In this document: positions 30,771 to 39,042 of the stretch, in pieces
Numbering within the stretch: the first letter of the stretch is position 1
Layout: each line of letters opens with the position of its first letter
DNA from: Clostridia bacterium
GTDB lineage: Bacteria > Bacillota > Clostridia > Oscillospirales > RGIG577
Direction: 5' to 3'
Length of the DNA stretch: 40,675 nt
NCBI GenBank assembly: GCA_017405765.1
Contig: JAFQZS010000031.1
Location: 1-40,675, forward strand
Position numbers and translations under genes: made by a program
Notes under the pieces: model-generated
Databases searched by the model: none
Seen by the model: the letters and a program-made list of their open reading frames with translations, nothing else
Told to the model about the DNA's origin: nothing

Positions 30771-32432
30771 TTATTCAAGCACTGCGCCTCTTGCGGCGGA
30801 GGTGACGAGCTTTGCGTATCTTGCAAGGTATCCCGTCTTTACCTTCGGCTCGGGGCATACCCACTTTGCCTTGCGCTCTGAAAGCGTCTTTTCGTCAACG
30901 TCGAGAGTTATCGAGCACGACGTGATGTCGATGTTTATCGTGTCGCCTTCTTCAACGAACGCGATCGTGCCGCCCTGCGCGGCCTCGGGGCATACGTGGC
31001 CTATCGAAGCGCCGCGCGTTGCGCCGGAGAAGCGTCCGTCGGTGATAAGCGCAACGTCCTTATCGAGGCCCATTCCCGCAATAGCGGAAGTGGGATTTAA
31101 CATCTCGCGCATACCGGGGCCGCCCTTCGGGCCCTCGTAGCGGATAACGACTACGTCGCCGGCCACTATCTTACCGTCGTAGATCGCCGCAATGGCGTCG
31201 TCCTCGCTGTCGAACACGCGTGCCGGACCTGAATGCTTCATCATTTCGGGAGCTACCGCCGAGCGCTTTACAACGCAGCCCTCGGGCGCAAGGTTGCCCT
31301 TAAGTACCGCGATGCCGCCGTCCTTGGAATACGGGTTATCTATGGGACGGATTATCTCGGGATTGCGGTTTTCAACACCTGCTAAGTTCTCCGAAAGCGT
31401 TTTGCCTGTGCAGGTCATAACGGACGTGTCAAGAAGTCCCTTTTTCGTAAGCTCGTTCATAACGGCATATACGCCGCCTGCCATTTCAAGGTCTTCCATA
31501 TAAGTATTTCCGGCAGGCGCAAGGTGGCAGAGGTTAGGCGTATTTGACGAGATCTCGTTCGATGCGTCAAGGTCGAGCTCAATGCCGCACTCGTGCGCTA
31601 TCGCCGGAAGGTGGAGCATCGTATTCGTGGAGCAGCCGAGCGCCATATCTACGGTCTCTGCGTTTTTGAAGGCCGCCTTAGTCATAATGTCGCGCGGCTT
31701 TATATCCTTTTTAACGAGGTCCATTATCTGCATTCCGGCGTGCTTTGCAAGACGGATGCGCGCCGACCATACGGCCGGTATAGTGCCGTTGCCGCGAAGG
31801 CCCATGCCTATGGCCTCTGTTAAGCAGTTCATTGAATTGGCCGTATACATACCGGAGCACGAGCCGCACGTGGGACATGCATTGTTCTCGTATTCCTCAA
31901 CGCCAGCCTCATCAAGTTTGCCTGCATAGTAGCTGCCTACGGCCTCGAACATGTGGCTTAAGCATGTGCGTCTGCCGTCGCTAAGATGACCTGCGAGCAT
32001 CGGGCCGCCGGAAACGAATATCGTGGGAACGTTCACGCGCGCCGCCGCCATAAGAAGGCCGGGCACGTTCTTATCGCAGTTAGGTATCATTACGAGGCCG
32101 TCGAACTGGTGCGCCATTGCCATAGCCTCGGTGGAATCGGCGATAAGGTCGCGCGTTACGAGCGAATACTTCATGCCGACGTGTCCCATTGCTATGCCGT
32201 CGCATACGGCGATAGCAGGAAACCCAATAGGCGTGCCGCCTGCGGCTCTTACGCCCGCCTTTACGGCCTCGGCTATCTTGTCGAGGTTCATGTGGCCGGG
32301 GACTATTTCATTATACGAGCATACTACGCCGATGAGCGGACGCTCAAGCTCCTCTTTCGTGTAGCCGAGCGCATAGAAAAGAGAGCGGTTCGGCGCGGTG
32401 GGGATACCTTTTTTTACATTGTCAGAACGCAT
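30771..32432 (-). CDS. ilvD: Dihydroxy-acid dehydratase
   Basis: 553 aa, normal length. Converts 2,3-dihydroxy-isovalerate and -methylvalerate to the keto acids leading to valine, leucine and isoleucine. Iron-sulfur ligands are visible in PNCDKNVPG and [38 protein letters not shown] is the C-terminal family signature. ATG 32432 is chosen because AAAGGAGC lies 8 bases upstream; that sequence itself forms part of the earlier ATG's codons. Last gene of ilvBNCD, behind a hairpin that may reduce its expression. Confidence 0.96.
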   Translation of the reverse strand: MRSDNVKKGIPTAPNRSLFYALGYTKEELERPLIGVVCSYNEIVPGHMNLDKIAEAVKAGVRAAGGTPIGFPAIAVCDGIAMGHVGMKYSLVTRDLIADSTEAMAMAHQFDGLVMIPNCDKNVPGLLMAAARVNVPTIFVSGGPMLAGHLSDGRRTCLSHMFEAVGSYYAGKLDEAGVEEYENNACPTCGSCSGMYTANSMNCLTEAIGMGLRGNGTIPAVWSARIRLAKHAGMQIMDLVKKDIKPRDIMTKAAFKNAETVDMALGCSTNTMLHLPAIAHECGIELDLDASNEISSNTPNLCHLAPAGNTYMEDLEMAGGVYAVMNELTKKGLLDTSVMTCTGKTLSENLAGVENRNPEIIRPIDNPYSKDGGIAVLKGNLAPEGCVVKRSAVAPEMMKHSGPARVFDSEDDAIAAIYDGKIVAGDVVVIRYEGPKGGPGMREMLNPTSAIAGMGLDKDVALITDGRFSGATRGASIGHVCPEAAQGGTIAFVEEGDTINIDITSCSITLDVDEKTLSERKAKWVCPEPKVKTGYLARYAKLVTSAARGAVLE

Positions 32433-32463
32433 ATACGTTGCTCCTTTCATAAATAGGTCAAAA

Positions 32464-32492
32464 GACAGGGCCGACGCGCAGCCTGCCCTGTC
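32464..32492 (-). terminator. Hairpin between ilvC and ilvD, weak terminator
   Basis: GACAGGGC (32464-32471) and GCCCTGTC (32485-32492) pair perfectly around a 13-nt loop and on the minus strand are followed by only TTTT. Probably partial termination or RNA processing inside the operon. Confidence 0.5.
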
Positions 32493-32512
32493 CTATAATA
32501 GTCAGATACGTT

Positions 32513-33532
32513 TTAGTTCGAAGCGGTATCGAGGTCCTTGTCGCCGCCCCAGATCATGTTCTTTCTGAGCTCCTCGCCAACAACTTCCATCTGATGCTTC
32601 TTAAGCTGAGCACGCTTTGAATTGAAGAAAGTGCGTCCGTTCTTGTTCTCGGCTATCCACTTGCCCGCGAACGTGCCGTCCTGAATGTCGGACAGTACTG
32701 CGCGCATACGCGCCTTCGTCTCCTCGTGCGGGATAACGCGCGGACCCGACATATATTCGCCGTATTCCGCGGTGTCGGATATCGAGTAGTTCATTGCGGC
32801 AACGCCGCCCTTGTTTATAAGGTCGATGATGAGCTTAAGCTCGTGTATGCACTCGAAGTATGCGTTTTCCGGCTCGTAGCCTGCCTCAACGAGCACCTCG
32901 AAGCCGCAGCGCATAAGGTCTACAACGCCGCCGCAAAGAACGGTCTGCTCACCGAAAAGGTCGGTCTCGGTCTCGTCGTGGAATGTAGTCTCCATAACGC
33001 CTGCGCGTGCGCCGCCGATCCCGGCGATGTATGCAAGCGCGATGTTGTAAGCGTTTCCGGTCACGTTCTGCTCAACGGCAACAAGGCACGGAACGCCCTT
33101 GCCTGCAACATACTGCGAACGAACGGTGTGGCCCGGTCCCTTCGGAGCCGCCATAAATACGTCAACGTCTTTTGGGGGAACTATCTGCTGATATCTGATA
33201 TTGAAGCCGTGCGCAAATGCGAGGGCCTTTCCCGCCGTCATATACGGAGCTATCGACTTCTTATATACTTCGGCCTGGACCTCGTCGTTTATGAGGATCA
33301 TAACGATATCTGCCCATTTTGCGGCTTCTTCTATAGTTTTGACCATAAGACCTGCGCCCTCGGCCTCTGCCCAGCGCTTGCTGCCTTCTCTAAGGCCTAC
33401 GCATACGCTGCAGCCCGAATCCTTTAAGTTGAGCGCATGTGCGTGTCCCTGCGAGCCATAGCCTATGATCGCTATATTTTTACCGTCAAGATAATTTATG
33501 TCGCAGTCGTTTGCATAATACATTTTTGCCAT
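32513..33532 (-). CDS. ilvC: Ketol-acid reductoisomerase (class I)
   Basis: 339 aa. Rossmann motif [13 protein letters not shown] for NADPH; the catalytic acids lie in [14 protein letters not shown] and [13 protein letters not shown]. Isomerises and reduces acetolactate or acetohydroxybutyrate. The short C-terminal domain marks it as class I. ATG 33532 follows AGAGGTG by about 8 bases. Lies 29 bases after ilvN in the same operon. Confidence 0.96.
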   Translation of the reverse strand: MAKMYYANDCDINYLDGKNIAIIGYGSQGHAHALNLKDSGCSVCVGLREGSKRWAEAEGAGLMVKTIEEAAKWADIVMILINDEVQAEVYKKSIAPYMTAGKALAFAHGFNIRYQQIVPPKDVDVFMAAPKGPGHTVRSQYVAGKGVPCLVAVEQNVTGNAYNIALAYIAGIGGARAGVMETTFHDETETDLFGEQTVLCGGVVDLMRCGFEVLVEAGYEPENAYFECIHELKLIIDLINKGGVAAMNYSISDTAEYGEYMSGPRVIPHEETKARMRAVLSDIQDGTFAGKWIAENKNGRTFFNSKRAQLKKHQMEVVGEELRKNMIWGGDKDLDTASN

Positions 33533-33561
33533 TTTCAAAGCACCTCTTGTTTATAAAATGT

Positions 33562-34113
33562 TTAATTCATGTTCTTGCCTAAATTGAACTCTTTGTTCTC
33601 TTTAGTTTCATCAACTATGGTAGATTCGCCGCGCTCAAGAGCCACGGTACCGGTGCGTGCAAGCTCCAAAATACCGAAATTCTTTAAAAGATCCTGCATC
33701 GCATCTGCCTTGTCCTCGTCGCCTATAAGAGCTATCGTGAGAGTTTTAAGCGATACGTCGATTATTGAAGCGCGGAAAATATTAACTATCTGTATTATCT
33801 CGTTGCGCATATCAGGCTCTTCCGCTTTCACCTTATAAAGCACAAGCTCGCGCCTTACCGAGGTCTTTCTGGGCAGCTCCTTTACGGAGTATACCGAAAA
33901 CATCTTGCGAAGCTGATTCATTATCTGCTCTGCCGCCGCATCGTCAGCCATAAGCTCTATCGTTATTCTCGAAACGGAAACGTCGTCGGTAGGACCTACG
34001 GCCAGCGATTCGATATTATAGCCCTTGCGCGAGAAGAAGCGCGTTACATGACTTAAAACGCCCGCCGCATTTTCAACCAGCACAGAAAGGGTATGTCTTC
34101 TTATTTCGCTCAT
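33562..34113 (-). CDS. ilvN: Acetolactate synthase small (regulatory) subunit
   Basis: 183 aa with an N-terminal ACT domain (HTLSVLVENAAGVLSHVTRFFSRKGYNI), the site of valine feedback in this family, and the usual second domain (RRELVLYKVKA...). It activates and regulates IlvB. ATG 34113 has AAAGGAGC 8 bases upstream; the ATG two codons earlier is too close. Directly follows ilvB (18 bases). Confidence 0.95.
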   Translation of the reverse strand: MSEIRRHTLSVLVENAAGVLSHVTRFFSRKGYNIESLAVGPTDDVSVSRITIELMADDAAAEQIMNQLRKMFSVYSVKELPRKTSVRRELVLYKVKAEEPDMRNEIIQIVNIFRASIIDVSLKTLTIALIGDEDKADAMQDLLKNFGILELARTGTVALERGESTIVDETKENKEFNLGKNMN

Positions 34114-34131
34114 AATCATATGCTCCTTTCC

Positions 34132-35844
34132 TTAATCAAGCAAGAACTCGTCGCTCTTTGCGCCGCCGGGTATCATCGGATTTACAAGGTCTTCGGTATC
34201 AATGTTTACTTCTATCATGTAATATCCGCCCGCCTTTACGGCCTTCTCGAATTCGCGGTCGAACTCTTCCTTCGTGGAAACGCATACGCCCGTAAAGCCG
34301 AACGCCTCCGCGAACTTAACGAAATCGGGACCGCGGTCAAGCGTCGTCTGGGAGAAGCGTCTTCCCGCCGTAAGAGCCTGCCACTGGCGCACCATGCCGA
34401 GCGCGCGGTTGTTGAAAAGTACCGTTATTATCGGAACGCCGTAATACTTCGCCGTCGCATATTCCGTATAATTCATGCGGAACGAGCCGTCGCCCGTACA
34501 GTGAACAACAAGCTTGTCCGGATTTGCTATCTTTGCGCCTATCGCCGCGCCGAGGCCGAAGCCCATCGTACCGAAACCGCCGGAGGATATGAACTGCTTC
34601 GGGCGCGTGCAGTTAAAATACTGAGCGAGCCACATCTGATGCTGTCCTACGTCGGTGGTAATTATCGTATTCTCGTCGGTGTGCTTGTTTATTATATCAA
34701 CGATCTCCTTAGGCGTTACACTGCCTGCCGAAGCAGGCGCAGCCTTCGGCTTCTGCGAGAATGTTTCTTCTCTCCATTCGGGATAATCGTAGGTGGGAAG
34801 CTTCTCATTTATCATCTCCAGCACGCGTCTTGCGTCGCCGATGATATGATGATCGGTCTTTACGTTCTTATCTATCTCGGCGCGGTCAATGTCTATGTGA
34901 ACTATCTTTGCATTCCTTGCAAAGAACTGAGGAGCCAGAGCAACGCGATCTGACAGTCTGCATCCGATGATTATAAGAAGATCGCATTTAGTCGTTGCTA
35001 TATTCGAAGCGCGCGTACCGTGCATGCCTATCATGCCTGTAAATAACGGATGATCGCTGGGACATGCGCCTATGCCCATCATGGAAGTAGTAACGGGAGC
35101 TCCCAGCTTTTCAATAAACTTTCTGAACTCGGGCACGGCGTCCTTCGAGCGGATTATGCCTCCTCCGGCTAAAACAAGAGGCTTTTTCGCTTCAGCTATC
35201 ATGGAAAGCAGCTTGTCTATATCCTCGGCGTCCGGTTCGGGAGCCTTTAAGTTATTGTTGGCACGCTGTACTCTTTTGCCGAGTCTGCCGCTCTTTGCAT
35301 GCTCTGAAAGCGGCAGCGGTTCAAAATCAACTTCGGTAAGCGTAACATTTTTTGCTATATCGATAACTACGGGACCCGGTCTGCCGCTTCTTGCAATGGC
35401 GAAAGCCTCGCGCACTACGTCTGCAAGCGTCTCGGGGTCACGTACAAGATAATTGCACTTCGTTATGGGCATCGTTATACCGGTAACGTCGACCTCCTGA
35501 AAGGCGTCCTTGCCGATAAGCGCCTCGGGCACGTTTACGGTTATGAAGACGACCGGGGAGGAATCATAAAATGCTGTAGCTATACCGGTAGTCAAATTCG
35601 TGGCGCCGGGGCCGCTCGTTGCAAAGCAGACGCCTACTTTTCCCGTAGAACGGGCATATCCGTCGGCTGCGTGAGCCGCGCCCTGCTCGTGCGAGGTGAG
35701 AATGTGATTGATCTTCTTGCCGTATCCGTGCAGTTCGAATTCGTCGTAAATGTTCAAAATAGTACCGCCCGGATATCCGAAGACCGTGTCGACACCCTGC
35801 TCTAAAAGACACTCCATGAGTACCTGCGAACATTTCATTTTCAT
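34132..35844 (-). CDS. ilvB: Acetolactate synthase large (catalytic) subunit
   Basis: 570 aa, thiamine-diphosphate enzyme. VFGYPGGTILNIYDEF opens the PYR domain; the catalytic Glu is in TSHEQGAAHAADGYAR; FAD/central-domain sequence follows; GDGSFRMNYTEYATAKYYGVPIITV holds the ThDP/Mg site. Condenses pyruvate with pyruvate or ketobutyrate. ATG 35844 is chosen because AAAAGGAGG lies 11 bases upstream and the family begins at MKxxxxQVL; the frame extends further upstream without homology. First gene of the operon. Confidence 0.96.
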   Translation of the reverse strand: MKMKCSQVLMECLLEQGVDTVFGYPGGTILNIYDEFELHGYGKKINHILTSHEQGAAHAADGYARSTGKVGVCFATSGPGATNLTTGIATAFYDSSPVVFITVNVPEALIGKDAFQEVDVTGITMPITKCNYLVRDPETLADVVREAFAIARSGRPGPVVIDIAKNVTLTEVDFEPLPLSEHAKSGRLGKRVQRANNNLKAPEPDAEDIDKLLSMIAEAKKPLVLAGGGIIRSKDAVPEFRKFIEKLGAPVTTSMMGIGACPSDHPLFTGMIGMHGTRASNIATTKCDLLIIIGCRLSDRVALAPQFFARNAKIVHIDIDRAEIDKNVKTDHHIIGDARRVLEMINEKLPTYDYPEWREETFSQKPKAAPASAGSVTPKEIVDIINKHTDENTIITTDVGQHQMWLAQYFNCTRPKQFISSGGFGTMGFGLGAAIGAKIANPDKLVVHCTGDGSFRMNYTEYATAKYYGVPIITVLFNNRALGMVRQWQALTAGRRFSQTTLDRGPDFVKFAEAFGFTGVCVSTKEEFDREFEKAVKAGGYYMIEVNIDTEDLVNPMIPGGAKSDEFLLD

Positions 35845-36040
35845 ATGGATCGGTTCCTCCTTTTTTAGACTTCCCGGATAAAAACAAAGCTTTATATAAA
35901 AGAGCAACAATATCGCGTTACAGCGTTTTTTAACATAAACGCGGATACTTTTACCCGGCAAATTAAAATAAATTTTTACAAAAGACCAGCCGCCCAACCC
36001 AAAAAAGCGGCAAAAGCCTATAAAAATGTGATTATAGATT

Positions 36041-36069
36041 ATCATACAATATTACTGCGGCATTGTCAA
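36041..36069 (-). promoter_or_regulatory. SigA-type promoter of ilvBNCD
   Basis: Minus-strand TTGACA (36064-36069), 17 bases, TATGAT (36041-36046). It leaves a leader of about 190 bases before ilvB. I see no T-box sequence (AGGGTGG) and no branched-chain-rich leader peptide in it; it does contain short GC hairpins (GCCGC/GCGGC). Confidence 0.75.
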
Positions 36070-36221
36070 TCAGGGATGCGCAAAAATATGTGTATTATAT
36101 CTCGAATAACCTTAAACAAAAACAACCGCTGCCCTTTGGACAATCCCGGATAACAGAAGCTTTTTAATTAAATGCGTCGAAACCGTTGTGAGATGATATA
36201 TTCATTAAAAAACGAATAGCG

Positions 36222-36257
36222 CCCCAAAAAGCAAGCGAAAGGCCTGCTTTTTTGGGG
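36222..36257 (-). terminator. Terminator after the four-helix-bundle relic
   Basis: CCCCAAAAAGCA (36222-36233) and TGCTTTTTTGGGG (36245-36257) pair with one bulge; a T run follows on the minus strand after about 10 bases (ATTCGTTTTTT). Confidence 0.6.
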
Positions 36258-36270
36258 TGTAGGTATTTCT

Positions 36271-36534
36271 TTATTTTACCTCATTATCGCGGCGCTTTTT
36301 GACTGTCGGGTTTTCGCTGTTGATTTTCTGACGGCACGGACATTCTTTGTCGTGATCGTTGATAATGCCGCATGCCTGAAGGTGGGAATAGATCGTAACT
36401 GCGCCGACGGACGTGCCTGCTCTTGCAATCTGGTAGAGCATATAGGAGCTTTTGGGCATTTTTACATTGTCAACGATAGCTATGATGCTCTTTGCCAATT
36501 CAAGCGAAAGCTCAATCAGTTTATTTTAGGCCAC
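36271..36534 (-). pseudogene. Four-helix-bundle protein (23S rRNA IVS-type) relic with stop at codon 3
   Basis: A good ribosome-binding site (AAGGAG) precedes GTG 36534, which reads GTG GCC and then TAA; the same frame continues NKLIELSLELAKSIIAIVDN and then SSYMLYQIARAGTSVGA. This is the usual start of the small four-helix-bundle family (typical NKLIELSxxFAxxI...yxxxQLLRAxSSIGAN). After GTSVGA the similarity is lost and a Cys/His-containing tail (HDKECPCRQK) follows. So it is broken near the start and altered or replaced in its second half. A TTG at 36498 could still initiate a 75-aa fragment. Family members occur as orphan genes and as accessory proteins of diversity-generating retroelements; none is seen here. 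Confidence 0.6.
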
Positions 36535-36558
36535 AATGCTCACTCCTTGGCTTATTTT

Positions 36559-36729
36559 ATGATATATCGCCTGCGCGACATGATATACGGCTTGCGCCGC
36601 ATGATATACAGCCGCTTCGCGTCTATATGATATAATATCCGTTTCCTTATACACGGGAGGCGTATATCATCCGCGAAAGCGGATATCATACCGCAGGTAT
36701 ATCACCCGTTTCGGAAAAACGGATATCAT
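36559..36729. repeat. Inverted array of ATGATATA / TATATCAT repeats with hairpin spacers
   Basis: Four direct copies of ATGATATA start at 36559, 36580, 36601 and 36627; after a 28-bp core, four inverted copies (TATATCAT, GATATCAT, TATATCAC, GATATCAT) lie at 36663, 36682, 36698 and 36722. The spacers are small GC hairpins: CGGC/GCCG, CCGC-gaaa-GCGG, CCGTTT/AAACGG. The array lies directly upstream of the broken four-helix-bundle gene. Not a CRISPR array: units are too short and spacers self-complementary. Confidence 0.8.
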
Positions 36730-36767
36730 TGCAAAAGGCACTTGCATTTGCAAGTGCCTTTTGCAAT
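36728..36767. terminator. Perfect 19-bp palindrome after tRNA-Leu
   Basis: Arms 36728-36746 (attgcaaaaggcacttgca) and 36749-36767 are perfect complements with a 2-nt loop. On the minus strand CCTTTTGCAAT closes it. It reaches the last base of the tRNA CCA end and likely terminates tRNA-Leu transcription. Confidence 0.75.
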
Positions 36768-36853
36768 GGTGCCCGAGGCCGGAATCGAACCGGCACGGGA
36801 TTGCTCCCACGGGATTTTAAGTCCCGGGCGTCTACCAGTTCCGCCACTCGGGC
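36767..36853 (-). tRNA. tRNA-Leu (anticodon TAA)
   Basis: 87 nt with encoded CCA. Acceptor GCCCGAG/CTCGGGC, D arm GGCGGAACTGGTAGACGC, anticodon stem CGGGA/TCCCG around loop CTTAAAA, a long variable arm (TGGGAGCAATCCCG), and T arm GCCGG-TTCGATT-CCGGC. The long variable arm and loop fit tRNA-Leu(UAA). Confidence 0.95.
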
Positions 36854-36869
36854 ATTGGGAACGACTAAT

Positions 36870-36898
36870 ATTATATACTTAAAGCATATCAAATGCAA
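36870..36898 (-). promoter_or_regulatory. SigA-type promoter of tRNA-Leu
   Basis: Minus-strand TTGCAT (36893-36898), 17 bases, TATAAT (36870-36875), 17 bases before the tRNA. Confidence 0.7.
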
Positions 36899-36926
36899 GA
36901 CTTTTTATAAAAATACTGAAAAATAC

Positions 36927-37313
36927 TTATGAAAGCTTTCTTTGCGCGCGCGAAAGGAATTTCTCGGTATTCACGATAAAACGCTCGTGCGTGCCCCGCG
37001 CCACAAGCTCGCGCTCGTCGCGAACCTCAAAAGAAAAAACGAGCCGCTTATTATCTATTTCGTCTAAGCACACGCGGGCGGTTATGCTCATTCCCTCGGG
37101 CGTTGCGCGAAGATGCTCAAAATTCATAAGCGTGCCTACCGTTGACTCGCCTTCGGCCATATAGTTCTGCGAAAGTCTGTAAGCCGCGTTTTCGACCGCC
37201 AGCACGAGATACGGCGTCGCCGCTACGGGATATCCCCCGCTTCCCAATGATACGGCTGTGCGTGATTCGTTTATATCGTTCTTTACCTCAAAAGTCATTC
37301 CTGTTTTAAGCAT
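36927..37313 (-). CDS. Hotdog-fold thioesterase, FlK-like
   Basis: 128 aa. GSGGYPVAATPYLVLAVENAA, GESTVGTLMNFEHLRATPEGM, then GTHERFIVN follow the pattern of fluoroacetyl-CoA-thioesterase-like (FlK) proteins, with the catalytic Thr, Glu and His positions present. Most members are general acyl-CoA thioesterases of unknown substrate, so fluoroacetate resistance should not be assumed. AAAGGAG precedes the ATG; 45 bases after the deformylase-like gene, probably co-transcribed. Confidence 0.75.
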   Translation of the reverse strand: MLKTGMTFEVKNDINESRTAVSLGSGGYPVAATPYLVLAVENAAYRLSQNYMAEGESTVGTLMNFEHLRATPEGMSITARVCLDEIDNKRLVFSFEVRDERELVARGTHERFIVNTEKFLSRAQRKLS

Positions 37314-37358
37314 TTTTATCTCCTTTATGATGCTTTATCGCCGTTAAGCCCATTCCTT

Positions 37359-37769
37359 CTATATAAGAATACCCTCTAAATGGTCCATCTCATGCTGGAT
37401 TATCTGCGCCGTAAATCCCGTAAAAGACTTTATCTGCATTTTAAATCTCTCGTCGCGGTATTTAACCTTTATCGTTTTGTATCTCGTCGTCTCCCGCTTT
37501 CCCGGGATCGAAAGACATCCCTCCTCGGCTTTATATTCACCCTCGCAGCTCAAAAGCTCGGGATTGAACATTGCGACGAGCCTGCCGTCCTCATTCACCG
37601 CGATTATGCGCTTTGACACGCCGATCATATTCGCCGCCATGCCTACGCATTCATGCCTGTGCGCCTCAAGCGTATCAAGAAGATCTCTTGCATCGGATAA
37701 GTCAGCCTTTACGGCGGGCCGGGACTTCTGCATAAGAAACAGAGCGTCTCTTACGATGGGCTTTACCAT
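37359..37769 (-). CDS. Peptide deformylase-like protein, motif I altered
   Basis: 136 aa, metal hydrolase of the Def family, which removes the formyl group from nascent proteins. Motif II EEGCLSIP and motif III QHEMDHLEGIL (HExxH) are intact, so the metal site (Cys, two His) and the general base Glu are present. Motif I, usually GxGLAAPQxG, reads VGMAANMIG: the Gln that stabilises the transition state is Met. The chain ends right after motif III, shorter than type 1 Def with its C-terminal helix. It may be a divergent clostridial deformylase or have another substrate. AAAGGAG precedes the ATG. Confidence 0.8.
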   Translation of the reverse strand: MVKPIVRDALFLMQKSRPAVKADLSDARDLLDTLEAHRHECVGMAANMIGVSKRIIAVNEDGRLVAMFNPELLSCEGEYKAEEGCLSIPGKRETTRYKTIKVKYRDERFKMQIKSFTGFTAQIIQHEMDHLEGILI

Positions 37770-37800
37770 ATGCGTTCTCCTTTTATTCTTTAAAAGTCAT

Positions 37801-37830
37801 GCTGCGGCGGAGTTTTATCTCCGCCGCAGC
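37801..37830 (-). terminator. Hairpin terminator of the lipoprotein gene
   Basis: GCTGCGGCGGAG and CTCCGCCGCAGC form a perfect 12-bp stem with a 6-nt loop, 12 bases past the stop; the U tract is weak (TTTT after ATGAC). Confidence 0.7.
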
Positions 37831-37841
37831 TTAAAACCACA

Positions 37842-38963
37842 TTATTCGGCAGCGGCCGAAGTAATGATAACTTCATGCGTTTCCTCGTTATAGTCAACGC
37901 CGAATCCTATTGCATCGCCCAGGTCGCGCAGCTTAAAGAAGTTGTTGCCGCCGAGATTGTAAGCCTCAAGGCTTGCCGACTCATTGTTTACGGCAACGGA
38001 CTGACTGCTTTTAACACAGCTTTGAGACTTATCGGAGCCCGTCTCAAGCTCGCCGCCCGCAGGAGTATAAGATGCGCCGGTCGTTACGTCGATTCTGCCC
38101 GTTTCGGCATTATACGCCACCTCGAACTGCGAAGGCGTATCGCTTAAGAGCATAGCCATATCTCTTAACTTGAAATAATTATAACCGTCAATATTATAAA
38201 CCTCAAGCTCTACAGCTTCGCCGTTCACAGTTATCTTCTGATTGCTCAGTATAACTGCCGGCGCCTTAACGGGAGCCGTCGTCTCCTCCGCCGTCGTGAA
38301 CGCGTAATACGCGTCCTCATCGCCGCTCATCATAAGAAGGTCTATCGTTAAAACATTGCCCTCTATCGTCACGCCCTCGCCGGTGCCTGCCGTCTGACGA
38401 ACGGGAGCGGGCATCTCAAACGTCATAACGAACGCCATCTGTGCCATTGCGTCTTCAAGCTCCGACGCAAGCGCTTCTTCGTCAACGCTCACATCAACGT
38501 CTTCATCCAATGCGGCTGCGTCTTCATCTGTAATATCAAAATCCTCATCGGAATCCGATCCGCTTATCGTTATGGAGAGATCCATGCTTCCGTCTTCGTT
38601 CATCGACAATATGGGGCGATCCTTCGTATTGTCCTCTGCCTCCATGTTTATCTCGGCCATCGTATCCTCATACCAGGTCATTGTGTTGAACTCTTCGACA
38701 TTAGCAAAGGTTTTCTGTGTTATTGCGCCGTAATACGTTGTATCGCCGTACTCAAAAACGTCGTATCCGCTGAGATCTGGCGTGCTCGTATCGTCGCCCG
38801 ACGCCGACTTCAGCGCTTCAAGAGTGTAGCCCACCTTCATGGTAACGCTGCCGCTTCCGTCTGTGTTTATTTTTGTTTCGCTTATGCCTGCCATGCATCC
38901 CGCAAGCATAGCCGCAATAACGACTATCGCCGCTATTGCCGCAAAAATTTTGCCTTTTTTCAT
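37842..38963 (-). CDS. Lipoprotein with LppM-like region and two copper-amine-oxidase-N-like stalk repeats
   Basis: 373 aa. The signal peptide ends at lipobox AMLAGC. Residues 25-235 begin ETKINTDGSGSVTMKVGYT, similar to LppM/DUF3153 lipoproteins, and contain a strongly acidic stretch (SGSDSDEDFDITDED) and a later VTIEGNVLTIDL. Residues 250-373 hold two related modules, ITVNGEAVELEVYNIDGYNYFKLRDMA and VAVNNESASLEAYNLGGNNFFKLRDLG, of the stalk type common in clostridial surface proteins. Function unknown; likely cell-envelope binding. Own promoter and terminator. Confidence 0.7.
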   Translation of the reverse strand: MKKGKIFAAIAAIVVIAAMLAGCMAGISETKINTDGSGSVTMKVGYTLEALKSASGDDTSTPDLSGYDVFEYGDTTYYGAITQKTFANVEEFNTMTWYEDTMAEINMEAEDNTKDRPILSMNEDGSMDLSITISGSDSDEDFDITDEDAAALDEDVDVSVDEEALASELEDAMAQMAFVMTFEMPAPVRQTAGTGEGVTIEGNVLTIDLLMMSGDEDAYYAFTTAEETTAPVKAPAVILSNQKITVNGEAVELEVYNIDGYNYFKLRDMAMLLSDTPSQFEVAYNAETGRIDVTTGASYTPAGGELETGSDKSQSCVKSSQSVAVNNESASLEAYNLGGNNFFKLRDLGDAIGFGVDYNEETHEVIITSAAAE

Positions 38964-38996
38964 TGTTTTGCCTCTTTTCTTTTAAAATTTATTCTA

Positions 38997-39025
38997 ATTA
39001 TAATACACATTAGCGATTTTCTCAA
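38997..39025 (-). promoter_or_regulatory. SigA-type promoter of the lipoprotein gene
   Basis: Minus-strand TTGAGA (39020-39025), 17 bases, TATAAT (38997-39002). Confidence 0.7.
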
Positions 39026-39042
39026 GTTTTTTTCGCCGTGCA

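Noticed and set aside
35845..36040. T-box or leader-peptide attenuator before ilvB
   Set aside because: No AGGGTGG T-box sequence or specifier stem could be found, and the one short ATG frame (MLKNAVTRYCCSFI) has no ribosome-binding site and no run of branched-chain codons.
36559..36729. CRISPR-like array
   Set aside because: Repeat units are only 8 bases, orientation flips in the middle, and spacers are 8-18-base self-complementary hairpins; no cas genes in the window.
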